A stretch of 64,000 nt of DNA, from the NCBI RefSeq assembly GCF_016798325.1, contig NZ_JAERVO010000003.1:248001-312000 (forward strand). The letters are read 5' to 3'. Origin of the DNA: Marinobacter mangrovi (GTDB lineage Bacteria; Pseudomonadota; Gammaproteobacteria; Pseudomonadales; Oleiphilaceae). The translations under genes were made by a program, and so were the position numbers. The notes under the pieces are model-generated. The model had not been told where the DNA came from, did no database searches, and saw only the letters and a list, made by a program, of their open reading frames with translations. Positions 42,493 through 54,106 of the stretch are shown here, one piece after another (positions within the stretch are counted from its first letter, which is position 1; each line of letters opens with the position of its first letter).

Positions 42493-42933
42493 GGGGCCTC
42501 TTGTCTGGGCTGAATGGTGTCGTGCTGGGGCACGACCGCCCGGCCGGACACGGACCGGCAGTGGCACTCCATCGCGTTGATAACGGGTCGCTCGCAACCG
42601 TCCCTGGTGGGGTGCCATAACCCCTTTACGCAAGCCACCGGTGATTGATCTGCCATGGAATGAATGCGAATCCTGTGCCATTTCGTTAATAAACTGACGC
42701 ATACTTCATTATTGGCGCGTCAAATAAGGATCGATCTCCCGGATCCTGTGCGACTGGACAGATATTGTGAGCAGAGATGGTGCAATTGCCCCGAATCAGG
42801 GCGTTTTGATGAAAGCCGTATCGCCGTATCTTGCGCAGGGTCGGGGCTTGGCGCAGACTTTTCCGTTGATCGACAAAACGGACTTTCCCGGCCGGCGAAA
42901 GAGAACGATAACCGAATAAGGATGAATTCGACG
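42493..42933. other. Divergent intergenic region
   Basis: 440 bases between the EAL gene and the LplT/PlsC-like gene. Long in-frame extensions of both genes run into it but have no recognisable protein content. Nothing else is seen. Confidence 0.5.
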
Positions 42934-44814
42934 ATGGCAGACCAGAGCCAGTTCCGGTTACTGGGACAGCGGCGTTATTTGCCGTTTTTCCTGGTGCAGT
43001 TCCTGGGGGCGCTCAACGACAACTTCTTCAAGAATGCCCTGCTGTTCATGATCACCTATGGGTTGGCGCGGGGGCTGCTGGGGTTGCCGACCGATGTGGC
43101 GGTCAATCTCGCCGCCCTGCTGTTTATCCTGCCCTTCGTCCTGTTCTCCGGCATCGCCGGCGAAATTGCGGACAAGTACGATAAGGCGTTGGTGATCCGC
43201 TGGGTCAAGCTGGCGGAGATCGCCATCATGCTGGTCGCGGCCGTCGGCCTCTGGCTGGGCTGGTATGCGTTGATGCTGGGGCTGCTGTTCCTGATGGGCG
43301 CGCAGTCCACCTTCTTCGGACCGGTGAAGTACGCCATCCTGCCGCAGGTGCTGGCGGACGACGAACTGGTTGGCGGCAACGCGCTGGTGGAGATGGGCAC
43401 GTTCGTGGCCATACTGCTGGGCATGCTGGCGGCCGGGGTCGTCATGGGTCTGGGCGCTGCCGAGGATTGGGTGGCGCTGGGTGTCCTGGTGATGGCGGTG
43501 CTTGGCTATCTGGCGGCCCGGAAAGTGCCGTCGGCCCCGTCGGTGGTGCCGGAGATGCCTCTCAAGTGGCAGCCGCTACGCCAGACCTGGGCGCTGATCC
43601 GCATCGCCCGGGAAAACCACGCGGTGTTCCAGAGCGTGCTGGCCAATTCCTGGTTCTGGTTCCTGGGGGCCGCCTACCTGACCCAGTTCCCCAATTTCGC
43701 CAAAGTGGTCCTGTTGGGGGACGAGTCCGTGGTCACCCTGTTGCTGGCGGTGTTCATCGTCGGGATCGCCCTGGGCTCCATGCTCTGCGAAAAGCTGTCC
43801 GGCCATCGGGTGGAGCTGGGCATCGTGCCGATCGGTTCGCTGGGCCTGAGCCTGTTCGGCGTGGATCTCTATTTCAGCGTGCCGGCGGCGCCGGTCCAGT
43901 CGGACTGGTGGGTCCTCCTGACCCATCACGAAGGCCTGCGGGTGCTGGTCGACCTGCTCGGTGTGGGCCTGTTTGGCGGCTTCTTCATTGTGCCGCTGTA
44001 CGCGTTCGTGCAACAGGAATCGGAGCCGGGCAAGCGGGCCCGGGTAATCGCCGCCCTGAACGTCATCAACGCGCTGTTCATGGTGGTCAGTGCGCTGGTC
44101 GGGGCGTTGATGCTGGGCCCGCTGGGCCTGTCGATTCCCGAATTCCTGCTGGTCCTGTCGATCGCCAATCTGGTGGTGGCGGGGTACGTCTACAGCCAGG
44201 TGCCGGAGTTCGCCCTGCGTTTCATCATCTGGTGTCTGTCCCACACGATTTACCGGGTTCGCCATGAGGGGCTGGAGCATATTCCGGAAGAAGGACCGGC
44301 CATCCTCGTCTGTAATCACGTGTCCTACATGGACGCGCTGGTGATTGCCGGGGCGGTCAAGCGTCCGGTGCGTTTCGTGATGGATGACCGGATTTTCAAC
44401 CTGCCGCTGATCGGCGGGTTTTTCCGCTTGGCTCAGACAATTCCGATCGCCCCGCGCAGCAAGAAGCCAGAGGTGTATCACGCGGCCATGGACAAGGTGG
44501 CCGAGGAGCTGGCGGCGGGTCATCTGGTGTGCATCTTCCCGGAAGGCAAGCTGACCACCGATGGCGAGATCGACCAGTTCCGCCAGGGCATCGAGACGCT
44601 GGTGGAACGCTCGCCCGTCCCGGTGGTGCCCATGGCGCTGCAGGGCCTCTGGGGCAGCGTATTCAGCCACAAGGGCGGCGCGGCCGGAACGCACCCGCCC
44701 AAACGCTTCTGGTCCCGGATCGGACTGGTGGCCGGTCCCATCTGGTCGCCGGAGCAGGTGAGCGCCGAAGGATTGGAAGCGACTGTCCGTGACCTGCGGG
44801 GCCACCAGGCGTGA
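42934..44814 (+). CDS. MFS transporter / 1-acylglycerol-3-phosphate acyltransferase fusion (LplT-PlsC-like)
   Basis: Two-domain membrane protein of 626 residues from the ATG at 42934 (MADQSQFRLL); 42922 is an alternative. The N-terminal part (about residues 1-420) is an MFS carrier with the lysophospholipid-transporter signature FLGALNDNFFKNALL. The C-terminal part (about 430-626) is a PlsC-type acyltransferase with HX4D motif NHVSYMD and FPEGKLTTDG. Unlike E. coli Aas it lacks an acyl-ACP ligase domain. Its likely role is uptake and re-acylation of lysophospholipids, but this is inference. Confidence 0.9.
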   Translation: MADQSQFRLLGQRRYLPFFLVQFLGALNDNFFKNALLFMITYGLARGLLGLPTDVAVNLAALLFILPFVLFSGIAGEIADKYDKALVIRWVKLAEIAIMLVAAVGLWLGWYALMLGLLFLMGAQSTFFGPVKYAILPQVLADDELVGGNALVEMGTFVAILLGMLAAGVVMGLGAAEDWVALGVLVMAVLGYLAARKVPSAPSVVPEMPLKWQPLRQTWALIRIARENHAVFQSVLANSWFWFLGAAYLTQFPNFAKVVLLGDESVVTLLLAVFIVGIALGSMLCEKLSGHRVELGIVPIGSLGLSLFGVDLYFSVPAAPVQSDWWVLLTHHEGLRVLVDLLGVGLFGGFFIVPLYAFVQQESEPGKRARVIAALNVINALFMVVSALVGALMLGPLGLSIPEFLLVLSIANLVVAGYVYSQVPEFALRFIIWCLSHTIYRVRHEGLEHIPEEGPAILVCNHVSYMDALVIAGAVKRPVRFVMDDRIFNLPLIGGFFRLAQTIPIAPRSKKPEVYHAAMDKVAEELAAGHLVCIFPEGKLTTDGEIDQFRQGIETLVERSPVPVVPMALQGLWGSVFSHKGGAAGTHPPKRFWSRIGLVAGPIWSPEQVSAEGLEATVRDLRGHQA

Positions 44815-44839
44815 CCGGTTGCGGAAAATCCCTAGGACC

Positions 44840-44848
44840 TGTGGATAA
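44840..44848 (-). promoter_or_regulatory. Perfect DnaA box upstream of mnmG
   Basis: TGTGGATAA (TTATCCACA on the minus strand). Confidence 0.6.
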
Positions 44849-44949
44849 GTTTATGAATAACCCGGGGGTAGCTTTAGGATACCTTTTGACAGGTTCTTTT
44901 AAATCAAACGGTTAAGTGGTTTAAGATGCATTTTAGGACTTGACCGCAA

Positions 44950-44958
44950 TGTGGATAA
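44950..44958 (-). promoter_or_regulatory. Perfect DnaA box upstream of mnmG
   Basis: TGTGGATAA, 110 bases from the previous box and in the same orientation. Confidence 0.6.
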
Positions 44959-45090
44959 GTGTTTTGAAAACTTTTCTGAGGAGTGCCATCCAAGCGGCTG
45001 ACGGATAAGAATTTTTCTCAAAAAGTGGAACAAGCTCGGTGCCAACAACCAGGGCACTGCCAGGGGTGGTTAAAAATTATTCATCGCCCC

Positions 45091-45119
45091 TGCAAATTTT
45101 TCCCTGTAACCGGTATACT
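45091..45119 (+). promoter_or_regulatory. Candidate promoter of mnmG-rsmG-parAB
   Basis: A -10 box TATACT (45114-45119) follows TGCAAA (45091-45096) with a 17-base spacer, 35 bases before the GTG start. Confidence 0.5.
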
Positions 45120-45154
45120 TCTGCCCCATTTTTCTATGTCGCTTGAGGTGTACT

Positions 45155-47038
45155 GTGGAATTCCCGGATCGTTTCGATGTCATCGTAATCGGCGGCGGCC
45201 ATGCCGGTACCGAGGCTGCCCTGGCGGCGGCGCGGATGGGATCCCGTACGCTGCTGCTGACCCACAATATTGAAACCCTGGGCCAGATGTCCTGCAACCC
45301 CGCCATCGGCGGGATTGGCAAGAGCCATCTGGTCAAGGAAATCGATGCCCTGGGCGGCGCCATGGCGCAGGCCACCGACCGCGCCGGCATCCAGTTCCGG
45401 GTGCTCAACTCCCGTAAAGGCCCGGCCGTCAGGGCGACCCGGGCGCAGGCTGACCGCGTCCTGTACAAGGCGGCCATTCGCGAAGTGCTTGAGAACCAGC
45501 CCAACCTGACCATCTTCCAGCAGGCCGCCGATGACCTGATCGTCGAGGGCGATCAGGTGCGCGGCGTCGTGACCCAGACCGGGATCCGCTTTAACGCAGC
45601 CAACGTGGTGCTGACCACGGGTACTTTCCTGGGCGGCGTTATCCACATGGGCCTGAAGAACCACGCCGGTGGTCGCGCCGGGGATCCGCCCGCGATTGCC
45701 CTGGCCCAGCGTCTGCGCGAGCTGCCGTTCAACGTGGGTCGCCTGAAGACCGGCACACCGCCGCGCATCGACAGCCGCTCTGTGGACTTCTCCGTCATGC
45801 AGGAGCAGTGGGGCGACGACCCGACGCCGGTCATGTCCTTCATGGGCTCCCGCGACCAGCACCCGCAACAGGTGTGCTGCTACGTCACGCGCACCACCGA
45901 GGAAACCCACGACATCATCCGCAGTGGCTTTGACCGCTCGCCGATGTTTGCGGGTGATATCGAAGGTGTGGGGCCGCGCTACTGCCCGTCCATCGAGGAC
46001 AAGGTGAACCGGTTCGCGGACAAGGACTCGCACCAGATCTTCGTCGAGCCGGAAGGCCTGACCGTCAACGAGTTGTACCCCAACGGCATCTCCACCAGTC
46101 TACCGTTCGACATCCAGCTCAAGGCGGTGCGTTCGATTCCGGGCTTCGAGAACGCCCACATCACGCGGCCGGGTTACGCCATCGAGTACGATTACCTGAA
46201 CCCGCAGGACCTGCGCCACACGCTGGAAACCAAGTTCATCGGCGGGCTCTACTTTGCCGGTCAGATCAACGGCACCACCGGCTACGAAGAAGCGGGCGCC
46301 CAGGGACTGCTGGCGGGCATCAACGCCGCGCTGCGCGCGCAGGAGAAAGACGCCTGGTACCCGCGCCGGGACGAGGCTTACCTCGGCGTTCTGGTGGATG
46401 ACCTGATCACCATGGGCACCTCCGAGCCGTACCGGATGTTCACCAGCCGGGCGGAATACCGCCTGATCCTGCGCGAGGACAACGCCGACCTGCGCCTGAC
46501 CGAAACCGGCCACAAGCTGGGCCTGGTGGACGAGGCGCGCTGGCAACAGTTCAACGCCAAGCGCGATGCGATCGGGGTTGAGCGTCAGCGTCTGGACAAG
46601 ACCCACGTGCATCCGAATACGCCGGAAGCCGAGCGGGCCAACCGGTACCTGAACAAGCCGCTGCAGAAAGAGCATACCCTGGCCGATCTGCTGCGTCGGC
46701 CGGAAATCGTCTATTCGCACATTGCCGAGATTAGCGGCGAGCAGGCCGAGGAAATCGTGGCCGGTCAGGTCGAGATCGAAGTGAAGTACGAAGGCTACAT
46801 CTCGCGCCAGGAAGCGGAGATCGATCGCCTGCGTCGTAACGAGAACCTGCCGCTGCCGGTGGATCTGGACTACGATGCGGTGGGCGGCCTGTCCAACGAG
46901 ATCAAGCAGAAGCTCAAGGACGTGCGGCCGGAAACGGTAGCCCAGGCGTCGCGGATCCAGGGCGTGACCCCGGCGGCGATTTCCCAGTTGCTGGTGCACC
47001 TCAAGAAGCGTGACCTGCTGCGCAAGCAATCCGCATGA
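45155..47038 (+). CDS. mnmG: tRNA uridine-5-carboxymethylaminomethyl(34) synthesis enzyme MnmG
   Basis: FAD enzyme that with MnmE modifies U34 of tRNAs. The GTG at 45155 is taken as start, with GAGGT at 45145-45149; the 627 residues match E. coli (629). The FAD site [19 protein letters not shown] is at the N-terminus. Conserved cysteine-bearing blocks [14 protein letters not shown] and [18 protein letters not shown] follow. Its stop overlaps the rsmG start by four bases. Confidence 0.97.
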   Translation: MEFPDRFDVIVIGGGHAGTEAALAAARMGSRTLLLTHNIETLGQMSCNPAIGGIGKSHLVKEIDALGGAMAQATDRAGIQFRVLNSRKGPAVRATRAQADRVLYKAAIREVLENQPNLTIFQQAADDLIVEGDQVRGVVTQTGIRFNAANVVLTTGTFLGGVIHMGLKNHAGGRAGDPPAIALAQRLRELPFNVGRLKTGTPPRIDSRSVDFSVMQEQWGDDPTPVMSFMGSRDQHPQQVCCYVTRTTEETHDIIRSGFDRSPMFAGDIEGVGPRYCPSIEDKVNRFADKDSHQIFVEPEGLTVNELYPNGISTSLPFDIQLKAVRSIPGFENAHITRPGYAIEYDYLNPQDLRHTLETKFIGGLYFAGQINGTTGYEEAGAQGLLAGINAALRAQEKDAWYPRRDEAYLGVLVDDLITMGTSEPYRMFTSRAEYRLILREDNADLRLTETGHKLGLVDEARWQQFNAKRDAIGVERQRLDKTHVHPNTPEAERANRYLNKPLQKEHTLADLLRRPEIVYSHIAEISGEQAEEIVAGQVEIEVKYEGYISRQEAEIDRLRRNENLPLPVDLDYDAVGGLSNEIKQKLKDVRPETVAQASRIQGVTPAAISQLLVHLKKRDLLRKQSA

Positions 47039-47691
47039 GTCAGGGTATTCCGGCCAACTGGCCGTCCCAGCTGGATAGCGGCCTGGCGGCCATGGCGCTG
47101 GACCTGTCCGATGCCACCCGGGAACGCCTGCTGGCGTTTCTGGGTCTGTTGCAGAAATGGAACCGGGCCTACAATCTGACGGCCGTCCGCGAGCCGGATC
47201 AGATGGTGTCCCGACAACTGCTCGACAGCCTGGCGATCCTGCCTTACGTACAGGCCTCTTCTATCCTGGACGTGGGCGCCGGTGGGGGCCTGCCGGGCAT
47301 TCCGATGGCCATCGCCTGTCCGGATCGCCACATTACCCTACTGGACAGCAACAGCAAGAAGACGCGATTCCTGACACAATGCGTGCTGGAACTCGGGCTG
47401 GACAACGTCGAGGTCGTGCATGCGCGGGCCGAAGATTACCAACCGGACCAGCTTTTCCAGCAGATCACCTCGCGGGCGTTTACGGCCCTGGCGAACCTGG
47501 TGACCTGGTGCGGTCATCTGCTGGCGGATGAGGGGCAGTTCCTGGCCATGAAGGGCCAGTTCCCGGAAGATGAGCTGGCGGCGTTGCCCTCCGACTGGCG
47601 ACTGCGCGAGGATGTTGCGCTGTCGATTCCAGGTTGTGATGGGGCACGTCACTTGCTTATCATTGATCGCGTTCGGACGACAGGAGGCTAA
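47035..47691 (+). CDS. rsmG: 16S rRNA (guanine-527-N7)-methyltransferase RsmG
   Basis: Methylates G527 of 16S rRNA. The 218 residues show the SAM motif [16 protein letters not shown] (about residues 75-90). The neighbouring KKTRFLTQ and VVHARAE segments are as in the family. It is translationally coupled to mnmG (ATGA) and lies two bases before parA. Confidence 0.96.
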   Translation: MSQGIPANWPSQLDSGLAAMALDLSDATRERLLAFLGLLQKWNRAYNLTAVREPDQMVSRQLLDSLAILPYVQASSILDVGAGGGLPGIPMAIACPDRHITLLDSNSKKTRFLTQCVLELGLDNVEVVHARAEDYQPDQLFQQITSRAFTALANLVTWCGHLLADEGQFLAMKGQFPEDELAALPSDWRLREDVALSIPGCDGARHLLIIDRVRTTGG

Positions 47692-47693
47692 CC

Positions 47694-48488
47694 ATGGCGC
47701 GCATTATCGCGGTGACCAACCAGAAGGGCGGTGTGGGCAAGACCACCACCTGCGTCAATCTGGCCGCCTCCCTCAGCGCCACCAAGCGCCGCGTCCTGCT
47801 GGTGGACATGGATCCCCAGGGCAACGCCACCATGGGCAGCGGCGTGGACAAGAACGCGCTGGCCCTGTCCGGCTACGACGTGCTTACCAAGCGTCAGTCG
47901 GCGGCGGACGTGATCATCCTCGCCGAAGCCTCCGGTTTCGACATCCTGCCAGCCAACGGCGACCTGACCGCGGCGGAAGTCGAGCTGATGAACGAGATCG
48001 GCCGCGAGCACCGGCTGCGCCTGCAGCTCAACAGCGTCCGCGATCGCTACGACTACATTCTGGTGGATTGCCCGCCGTCGCTGAACCTGCTGACCGTCAA
48101 CGCCCTGTCGGCTGCGGACAGCGTGCTGATTCCCATGCAGTGCGAGTACTACGCGCTGGAAGGGCTGGCCGCGCTGATGAACACCGTGGAGCAGATCCAG
48201 GAAACCGTGAATCCGGACCTCGTTCTCGAAGGCATCCTGCGGACCATGTACGATCCACGCAACAGCCTGACGCTGGATGTCTCGGCCCAGCTCAACGAAT
48301 ATTTCGGCGACAAGGTCTACAAGGCGGTCATCCCGCGGAACGTACGCCTGGCCGAAGCTCCCAGTTACGGGGTACCGGCGCTCAAGTACGACCGGGCCTC
48401 CAAGGGGGCGATTGCCTACCTGGCCCTGGCCGGTGAAATGGTCCGGCGTAACGGACAGCAGCGTCAGAGCCAGCCGGTGGCGGTCTGA
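47694..48488 (+). CDS. parA: Chromosome partitioning ATPase ParA (Soj)
   Basis: Nucleoid-binding ATPase that moves ParB-parS complexes. The 264 residues begin MARIIAVTNQKGGVGKTTT, the deviant Walker A of ParA. The Walker A' LVDMDPQGNATMG and the B motif ILVDCPPSLN are present. The protein has no N-terminal DNA-binding extension, so it is the chromosomal type. It is in a transcript with rsmG and parB. Its parS targets are around recF. Confidence 0.96.
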   Translation: MARIIAVTNQKGGVGKTTTCVNLAASLSATKRRVLLVDMDPQGNATMGSGVDKNALALSGYDVLTKRQSAADVIILAEASGFDILPANGDLTAAEVELMNEIGREHRLRLQLNSVRDRYDYILVDCPPSLNLLTVNALSAADSVLIPMQCEYYALEGLAALMNTVEQIQETVNPDLVLEGILRTMYDPRNSLTLDVSAQLNEYFGDKVYKAVIPRNVRLAEAPSYGVPALKYDRASKGAIAYLALAGEMVRRNGQQRQSQPVAV

Positions 48489-48526
48489 CACTTCCCGGCA
48501 CACAGTTTCGATAACACTCATAAAGA

Positions 48527-49417
48527 ATGACGGATACGATGGCGGCGAAAAAGCGAGGATTGGGTGAGCGCGGACTGGGAGCGCTGCTGGCAGGCTCCAA
48601 GGTCAATCTCGACCGGGAAGAGCTGAGCGAGCACGACGGTGAACTGCGGGAAATTCCCGTGGACCTCATCCAGCGCAGCCGCTATCAGCCGCGCCGAGAC
48701 ATGGACCAGGCGGCCCTGCAGGAACTGGCAGACTCCATTCGCCAGCAGGGCGTCATGCAGCCGGTTGTGGTGCGCCCGTTGTCGGAAGGCCGCTTCGAGC
48801 TGATCGCGGGTGAGCGCCGCTGGCGGGCGACGCAGCTGGCCGAGCTGGACCAGATACCGGCCATCATCCGCGACGTGCCGGACGAAGCCGCCATCGCCAT
48901 GGCGCTGATCGAGAACATCCAGCGCGAGAACCTCAACCCCATCGAGGAAGCCTTTGCCCTGCAGCGTCTGCAGGACGAATTCGGCCTGACCCAGGCCCAG
49001 GTGGCCGAAGCCGTCGGCAAGTCCCGCACCACCATCACCAACCTGCTGCGCCTGATCGGCCTGACCGAAGACGTGCGCGTGATGCTGGAACACGGGGATC
49101 TAGAAATGGGACACGGCCGGGCCATGCTGACCCTGCCGCCGGAACTGCAATTGCAGGCGGCCCGCCACGTGGTGGCCAAATCCCTCTCCGTCCGTCAGAC
49201 CGAAGCGCTGGTCCGCCGCCTCCAGCAGGAGGCCGAATCACCGAGCCGCGACAAAAAGTCGCAGGTGGATCCCAACATCCGTCGTCTGCAGGACGATCTC
49301 GCCGAGCGTTTGGGCGCTCGGGTGGCCATCAATCACGGCCAGAAAGGCAAAGGCAAACTCGTCATCGAGTACAGCAGCCTGGATGAGCTGGATGGCATTC
49401 TGGGTCATATCAAGTAA
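48527..49417 (+). CDS. parB: Chromosome partitioning protein ParB (Spo0J)
   Basis: CTP-dependent clamp that loads at parS and spreads. The 296 residues start MTDTMAAKKRGLGERGLGAL. The N-terminal domain has SRYQPRRDMD, the CTP-binding GERRWRA motif and ALIENIQRENLNPIEEA. A helix-turn-helix follows (LTQAQVAEAVGKSRTTITNL), then a C-terminal dimerisation region. It lies 38 bases after parA. Confidence 0.96.
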   Translation: MTDTMAAKKRGLGERGLGALLAGSKVNLDREELSEHDGELREIPVDLIQRSRYQPRRDMDQAALQELADSIRQQGVMQPVVVRPLSEGRFELIAGERRWRATQLAELDQIPAIIRDVPDEAAIAMALIENIQRENLNPIEEAFALQRLQDEFGLTQAQVAEAVGKSRTTITNLLRLIGLTEDVRVMLEHGDLEMGHGRAMLTLPPELQLQAARHVVAKSLSVRQTEALVRRLQQEAESPSRDKKSQVDPNIRRLQDDLAERLGARVAINHGQKGKGKLVIEYSSLDELDGILGHIK

Positions 49418-49742
49418 CGCCTGATTCCGACGGGCATTTTCCTCCTCTTTTTTTTGATCGCCTGACCGCACGCAGTCATCGGCGTGGGTCTCGCTGTGCG
49501 TGCTTTTCGGTCAGCATCGGCGACGGTTACATCGAAAATATTGCACTAAAAAATGAATTTTAATGATGGATCACAATGGTTCGGAAAGGCGCCAGAACCA
49601 AGGAATTAGTGCCAAAGAAGGGCATTTTCCCTGCCCGATAACAGGGCGGGTTGTGTTGAACCCGGTTGAGTTAACACATATAATCCCGCTGCCTTGACAA
49701 TAGAGGTTTATCAGCACCCGGCAGCGGCAGGTGGCGCGGAAC
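49418..49742. other. Intergenic region with the atp operon promoter
   Basis: 325 bases between parB and atpI. A T-rich patch at 49439-49455 after parB and a weak CCCTG/CAGGG hairpin (49630-49647) are visible. The atp promoter occupies 49656-49684. No gene is seen. Confidence 0.6.
49656..49684 (+). promoter_or_regulatory. Sigma-70 promoter of the atp operon
   Basis: The -35 TTGAAC (49656-49661), a 17-base spacer and a perfect -10 TATAAT (49679-49684) make a strong promoter, with a predicted start near 49691. Confidence 0.85.
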
Positions 49743-51391
<1,649 letters not shown>

Positions 51392-51438
51392 GCACCGAAG
51401 TTGACCACCTAATTCATTCCATTTAGTGGAGAAGCGGT

Positions 51439-51909
51439 GTGAGTTTTAACCTTACATTTATCGGTCAAATGATCGCGTTTGCCGTATTTGTATGGCTCAC
51501 CATGCGGTACGTGTGGACTCCGATCACGAAGGCCATGGAAGAACGGCAGAAGAAAATTGCCGATGGCCTGAGCGCGGCTGACCGCGCCAATCGTGATCTG
51601 GAGCTGGCGCAGGAAAAAGCGGCCCAGGAACTGCGTGAAGCCAAGCAAAAGGCAGCCGAGATCATCGATCAAGCGAACAAGCGGTCGGCCCGTCTGGTCG
51701 ACGAGGCCAAGGAAAACGCACGCGTCGAAGGCGAGCGGATTCTGGCCCAGGCCAGTGCCGAGATCGAACGGGAACAGAACCGTGCGAAAGAAGCACTGCG
51801 CGCGGAACTGGCTTCGTTGGTCATCACCGGTGCAGAGAAGATCCTGGAAACCTCTGTCGACGCCAAAGCTCACAGCGAGATGCTGGACAAGCTGTCTGCG
51901 CAACTGTAA
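51439..51909 (+). CDS. atpF: ATP synthase Fo subunit b
   Basis: Peripheral-stalk subunit of 156 residues with one N-terminal membrane helix ([19 protein letters not shown]) and a long charged coiled coil. The start is GTG at 51439, preceded by GGAG. It lies between atpE and atpH. Confidence 0.95.
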   Translation: MSFNLTFIGQMIAFAVFVWLTMRYVWTPITKAMEERQKKIADGLSAADRANRDLELAQEKAAQELREAKQKAAEIIDQANKRSARLVDEAKENARVEGERILAQASAEIEREQNRAKEALRAELASLVITGAEKILETSVDAKAHSEMLDKLSAQL

Positions 51910-51921
51910 ACGGGGTTTGAC

Positions 51922-52458
51922 ATGGCAGAGTTGATAACGCTAGCCCGGCCGTACGCGAACGCCGCGTTTGCGATTGCGCAGGATACCGGCACGCTCGAAG
52001 AGTGGTCGGACATGCTGGCTTTCGCGAGTGCGGTGGCGAATGACCCACAGGCGAAAGCCATGGTGGCGCATCCGACCCTTCCGGACGAGCAAAAAGCATC
52101 GGCATTTGCCGATTTCTGCGAGGGTAAATTGTCAGAGCAGGGGCGCAACTTCATCGCGCTGCTGGCTGAAAACAAGCGATTGCCCCTCTTGCCGGAAATC
52201 AATGCCTTGTTTGAAGGACTGCGGGCGCAACTGGAGAGTTCCGTCAGCGTTGAAATGGCGTCTCCGTTCGAGGTATCGAGCGATGAAGAAGCCAAACTGG
52301 TGGAAGCACTCTCCCGTAAGCTAGGCCGCAAAGTGAACCTGTCTACCACTACGGATAAGTCGCTGATTGGTGGAGTTTTGATTCGCGCGGGCGACGTCGT
52401 CATCGATGCCTCTGTACGAGGCAGGCTCGAGAAGCTGGCGGACGCGATAGGTTCCTGA
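51922..52458 (+). CDS. atpH: ATP synthase F1 subunit delta
   Basis: Subunit linking the F1 head to the peripheral stalk. The 178 residues start MAELITLARPYANAAF, as in the family, and end with the conserved GGVLIRAGDVVIDASVRGRL. It is 12 bases downstream of atpF. Confidence 0.96.
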   Translation: MAELITLARPYANAAFAIAQDTGTLEEWSDMLAFASAVANDPQAKAMVAHPTLPDEQKASAFADFCEGKLSEQGRNFIALLAENKRLPLLPEINALFEGLRAQLESSVSVEMASPFEVSSDEEAKLVEALSRKLGRKVNLSTTTDKSLIGGVLIRAGDVVIDASVRGRLEKLADAIGS

Positions 52459-52486
52459 TTGCAGATAACGGTTTGAGGATAAAGGC

Positions 52487-54031
52487 ATGCAGCAACTGAA
52501 TCCATCCGAGATCAGTGACATCATCAAGAAGAGAATCGAAAAGCTCGATATCTCTTCCGAAGCACGTAATGAAGGCACCATCCTGTCGGTTTCCGACGGT
52601 ATCGTGCTGATCCACGGTCTCGCCGACGTTATGTACGGTGAGATGATTGAATTCGACAACGGCATTTTCGGTATGGCGCTCAACCTGGAGCGTGATTCTG
52701 TCGGTGCGGTTGTCCTGGGTGATTACGAAGGGCTGGCCGAAGGCCAGAAGGTGCGTTGCACCGGTCGTATCCTGGAAGTTCCGGTTGGCGAACAGCTGCT
52801 GGGCCGGGTTGTCGACGCCCTGGGTAATCCGATCGACGGCAACGGCGATCTGAACGCCGAGTTGACCGCTCCGATCGAGAAGGTCGCGCCGGGTGTTATC
52901 GCCCGTCAATCCGTCGACCAGCCGGTCCAGACCGGTCTGAAAGCCATCGACACCATGGTGCCGATCGGTCGCGGCCAGCGTGAGCTGATCATCGGTGACC
53001 GCCAGATCGGTAAGACCGCGGTGGCGATCGACGCGATCATCAACCAGAAAGACAGCGGCATCAAGTGTATCTACGTTGCCGTTGGCCAGAAGCAGTCTTC
53101 CATTGCCGCCGTCGTGCGCAAGCTGGAAGAGCACGGTGCCATGGACCACACCATCGTGGTCGCTGCCGGTGCCGCCGATCCGGCCGCCATGCAGTTCCTG
53201 GCGCCGTACGCCGGTACTTCCATGGGTGAGTACTTCCGTGACCGCGGTGAAGACGCGCTGATCGTGTTTGACGATCTGTCCAAGCAGGCTGTGGCGTATC
53301 GCCAGATCTCCCTGCTGCTGCGTCGCCCGCCGGGCCGTGAAGCCTACCCGGGTGACGTTTTCTACCTGCACTCACGTCTGCTGGAGCGGGCTTCCCGCGT
53401 CAATGCCGATTACGTGGAGCAGAAGACCAACGGTGAAGTGAAAGGCCAGACCGGTTCCCTGACCGCGCTGCCGATTATCGAAACCCAGGCCGGTGACGTG
53501 TCTGCATTCGTACCGACCAACGTGATCTCGATTACCGACGGTCAGATCTTCCTGGAAACCAACCTGTTCAACTCCGGCATCCGTCCGGCGATGAACGCGG
53601 GTATCTCGGTTTCCCGGGTCGGTGGTTCGGCCCAGACCAAGATCATGAAGAAGCTGGGTGGCGGTATTCGTCTGGCCCTGGCTCAGTACCGCGAACTGGC
53701 GGCGTTTGCCCAGTTTGCGTCTGACCTGGACGACGCGACCCGCAAGCAGCTCGAGCATGGTCAGCGTGTCACCGAACTGATGAAGCAGAACCAGTACAGC
53801 CCGATGTCCGTGGCTGAGATGGGTACGGTTCTGTACGCAGCGAACGAAGGTTTCCTGGATGACGTTGATGTCGACAAGGTCGTGGCTTTTGAAGCGGCCC
53901 TGATGGACTGGATGCGCACCGAACAGGGTGAGCTCCTGGCCAAGATCAACGAAAAAGGCGATTACAACGACGAGATCGCCTCAGGCCTGAAAGCTGCACT
54001 CGAGAAATTCAAGACCACTCAGACCTGGTAA
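52487..54031 (+). CDS. atpA: ATP synthase F1 subunit alpha
   Basis: Non-catalytic nucleotide-binding subunit of F1. The 514 residues contain Walker A GDRQIGKT (about residue 170) and the family block [21 protein letters not shown] stem-loop follows the stop codon before atpG. Confidence 0.98.
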   Translation: MQQLNPSEISDIIKKRIEKLDISSEARNEGTILSVSDGIVLIHGLADVMYGEMIEFDNGIFGMALNLERDSVGAVVLGDYEGLAEGQKVRCTGRILEVPVGEQLLGRVVDALGNPIDGNGDLNAELTAPIEKVAPGVIARQSVDQPVQTGLKAIDTMVPIGRGQRELIIGDRQIGKTAVAIDAIINQKDSGIKCIYVAVGQKQSSIAAVVRKLEEHGAMDHTIVVAAGAADPAAMQFLAPYAGTSMGEYFRDRGEDALIVFDDLSKQAVAYRQISLLLRRPPGREAYPGDVFYLHSRLLERASRVNADYVEQKTNGEVKGQTGSLTALPIIETQAGDVSAFVPTNVISITDGQIFLETNLFNSGIRPAMNAGISVSRVGGSAQTKIMKKLGGGIRLALAQYRELAAFAQFASDLDDATRKQLEHGQRVTELMKQNQYSPMSVAEMGTVLYAANEGFLDDVDVDKVVAFEAALMDWMRTEQGELLAKINEKGDYNDEIASGLKAALEKFKTTQTW

Positions 54032-54066
54032 CAACAGACGGCCCGCCCACCCGGCGGGCTCTGTTG
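54032..54066 (+). other. Long stem-loop between atpA and atpG
   Basis: CAACAGA pairs with TCTGTTG and, after a two-base bulge, GCCCGCC pairs with GGCGGGC: 14 base pairs around a five-base loop. There is no T-run, so it is more likely an mRNA stability, processing or translation element than a terminator. Confidence 0.7.
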
Positions 54067-54106
54067 GTTTCGGGCTCGAGTGTCTAACTTGAAAAGGCAG
54101 TGAGTT

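Larger units (their letters stand above)
44815..45154. other. AT-rich region with DnaA boxes upstream of mnmG
   Basis: A gene-free, AT-rich stretch of 340 bases immediately before mnmG, the place of oriC in E. coli. It holds two perfect DnaA boxes, at 44840 and 44950, in the same orientation and 110 bases apart. Poly-A/T segments lie at 44895-44935 and 44965-44980. The mnmG promoter is at its right end. Confidence 0.6.

Noticed and set aside
49163-49174. CCACGTGG core inside parB considered as a fourth parS
   Set aside because: The flanking bases do not extend the TGTTCC/GGAACA palindrome; only the inner 8 bases match.
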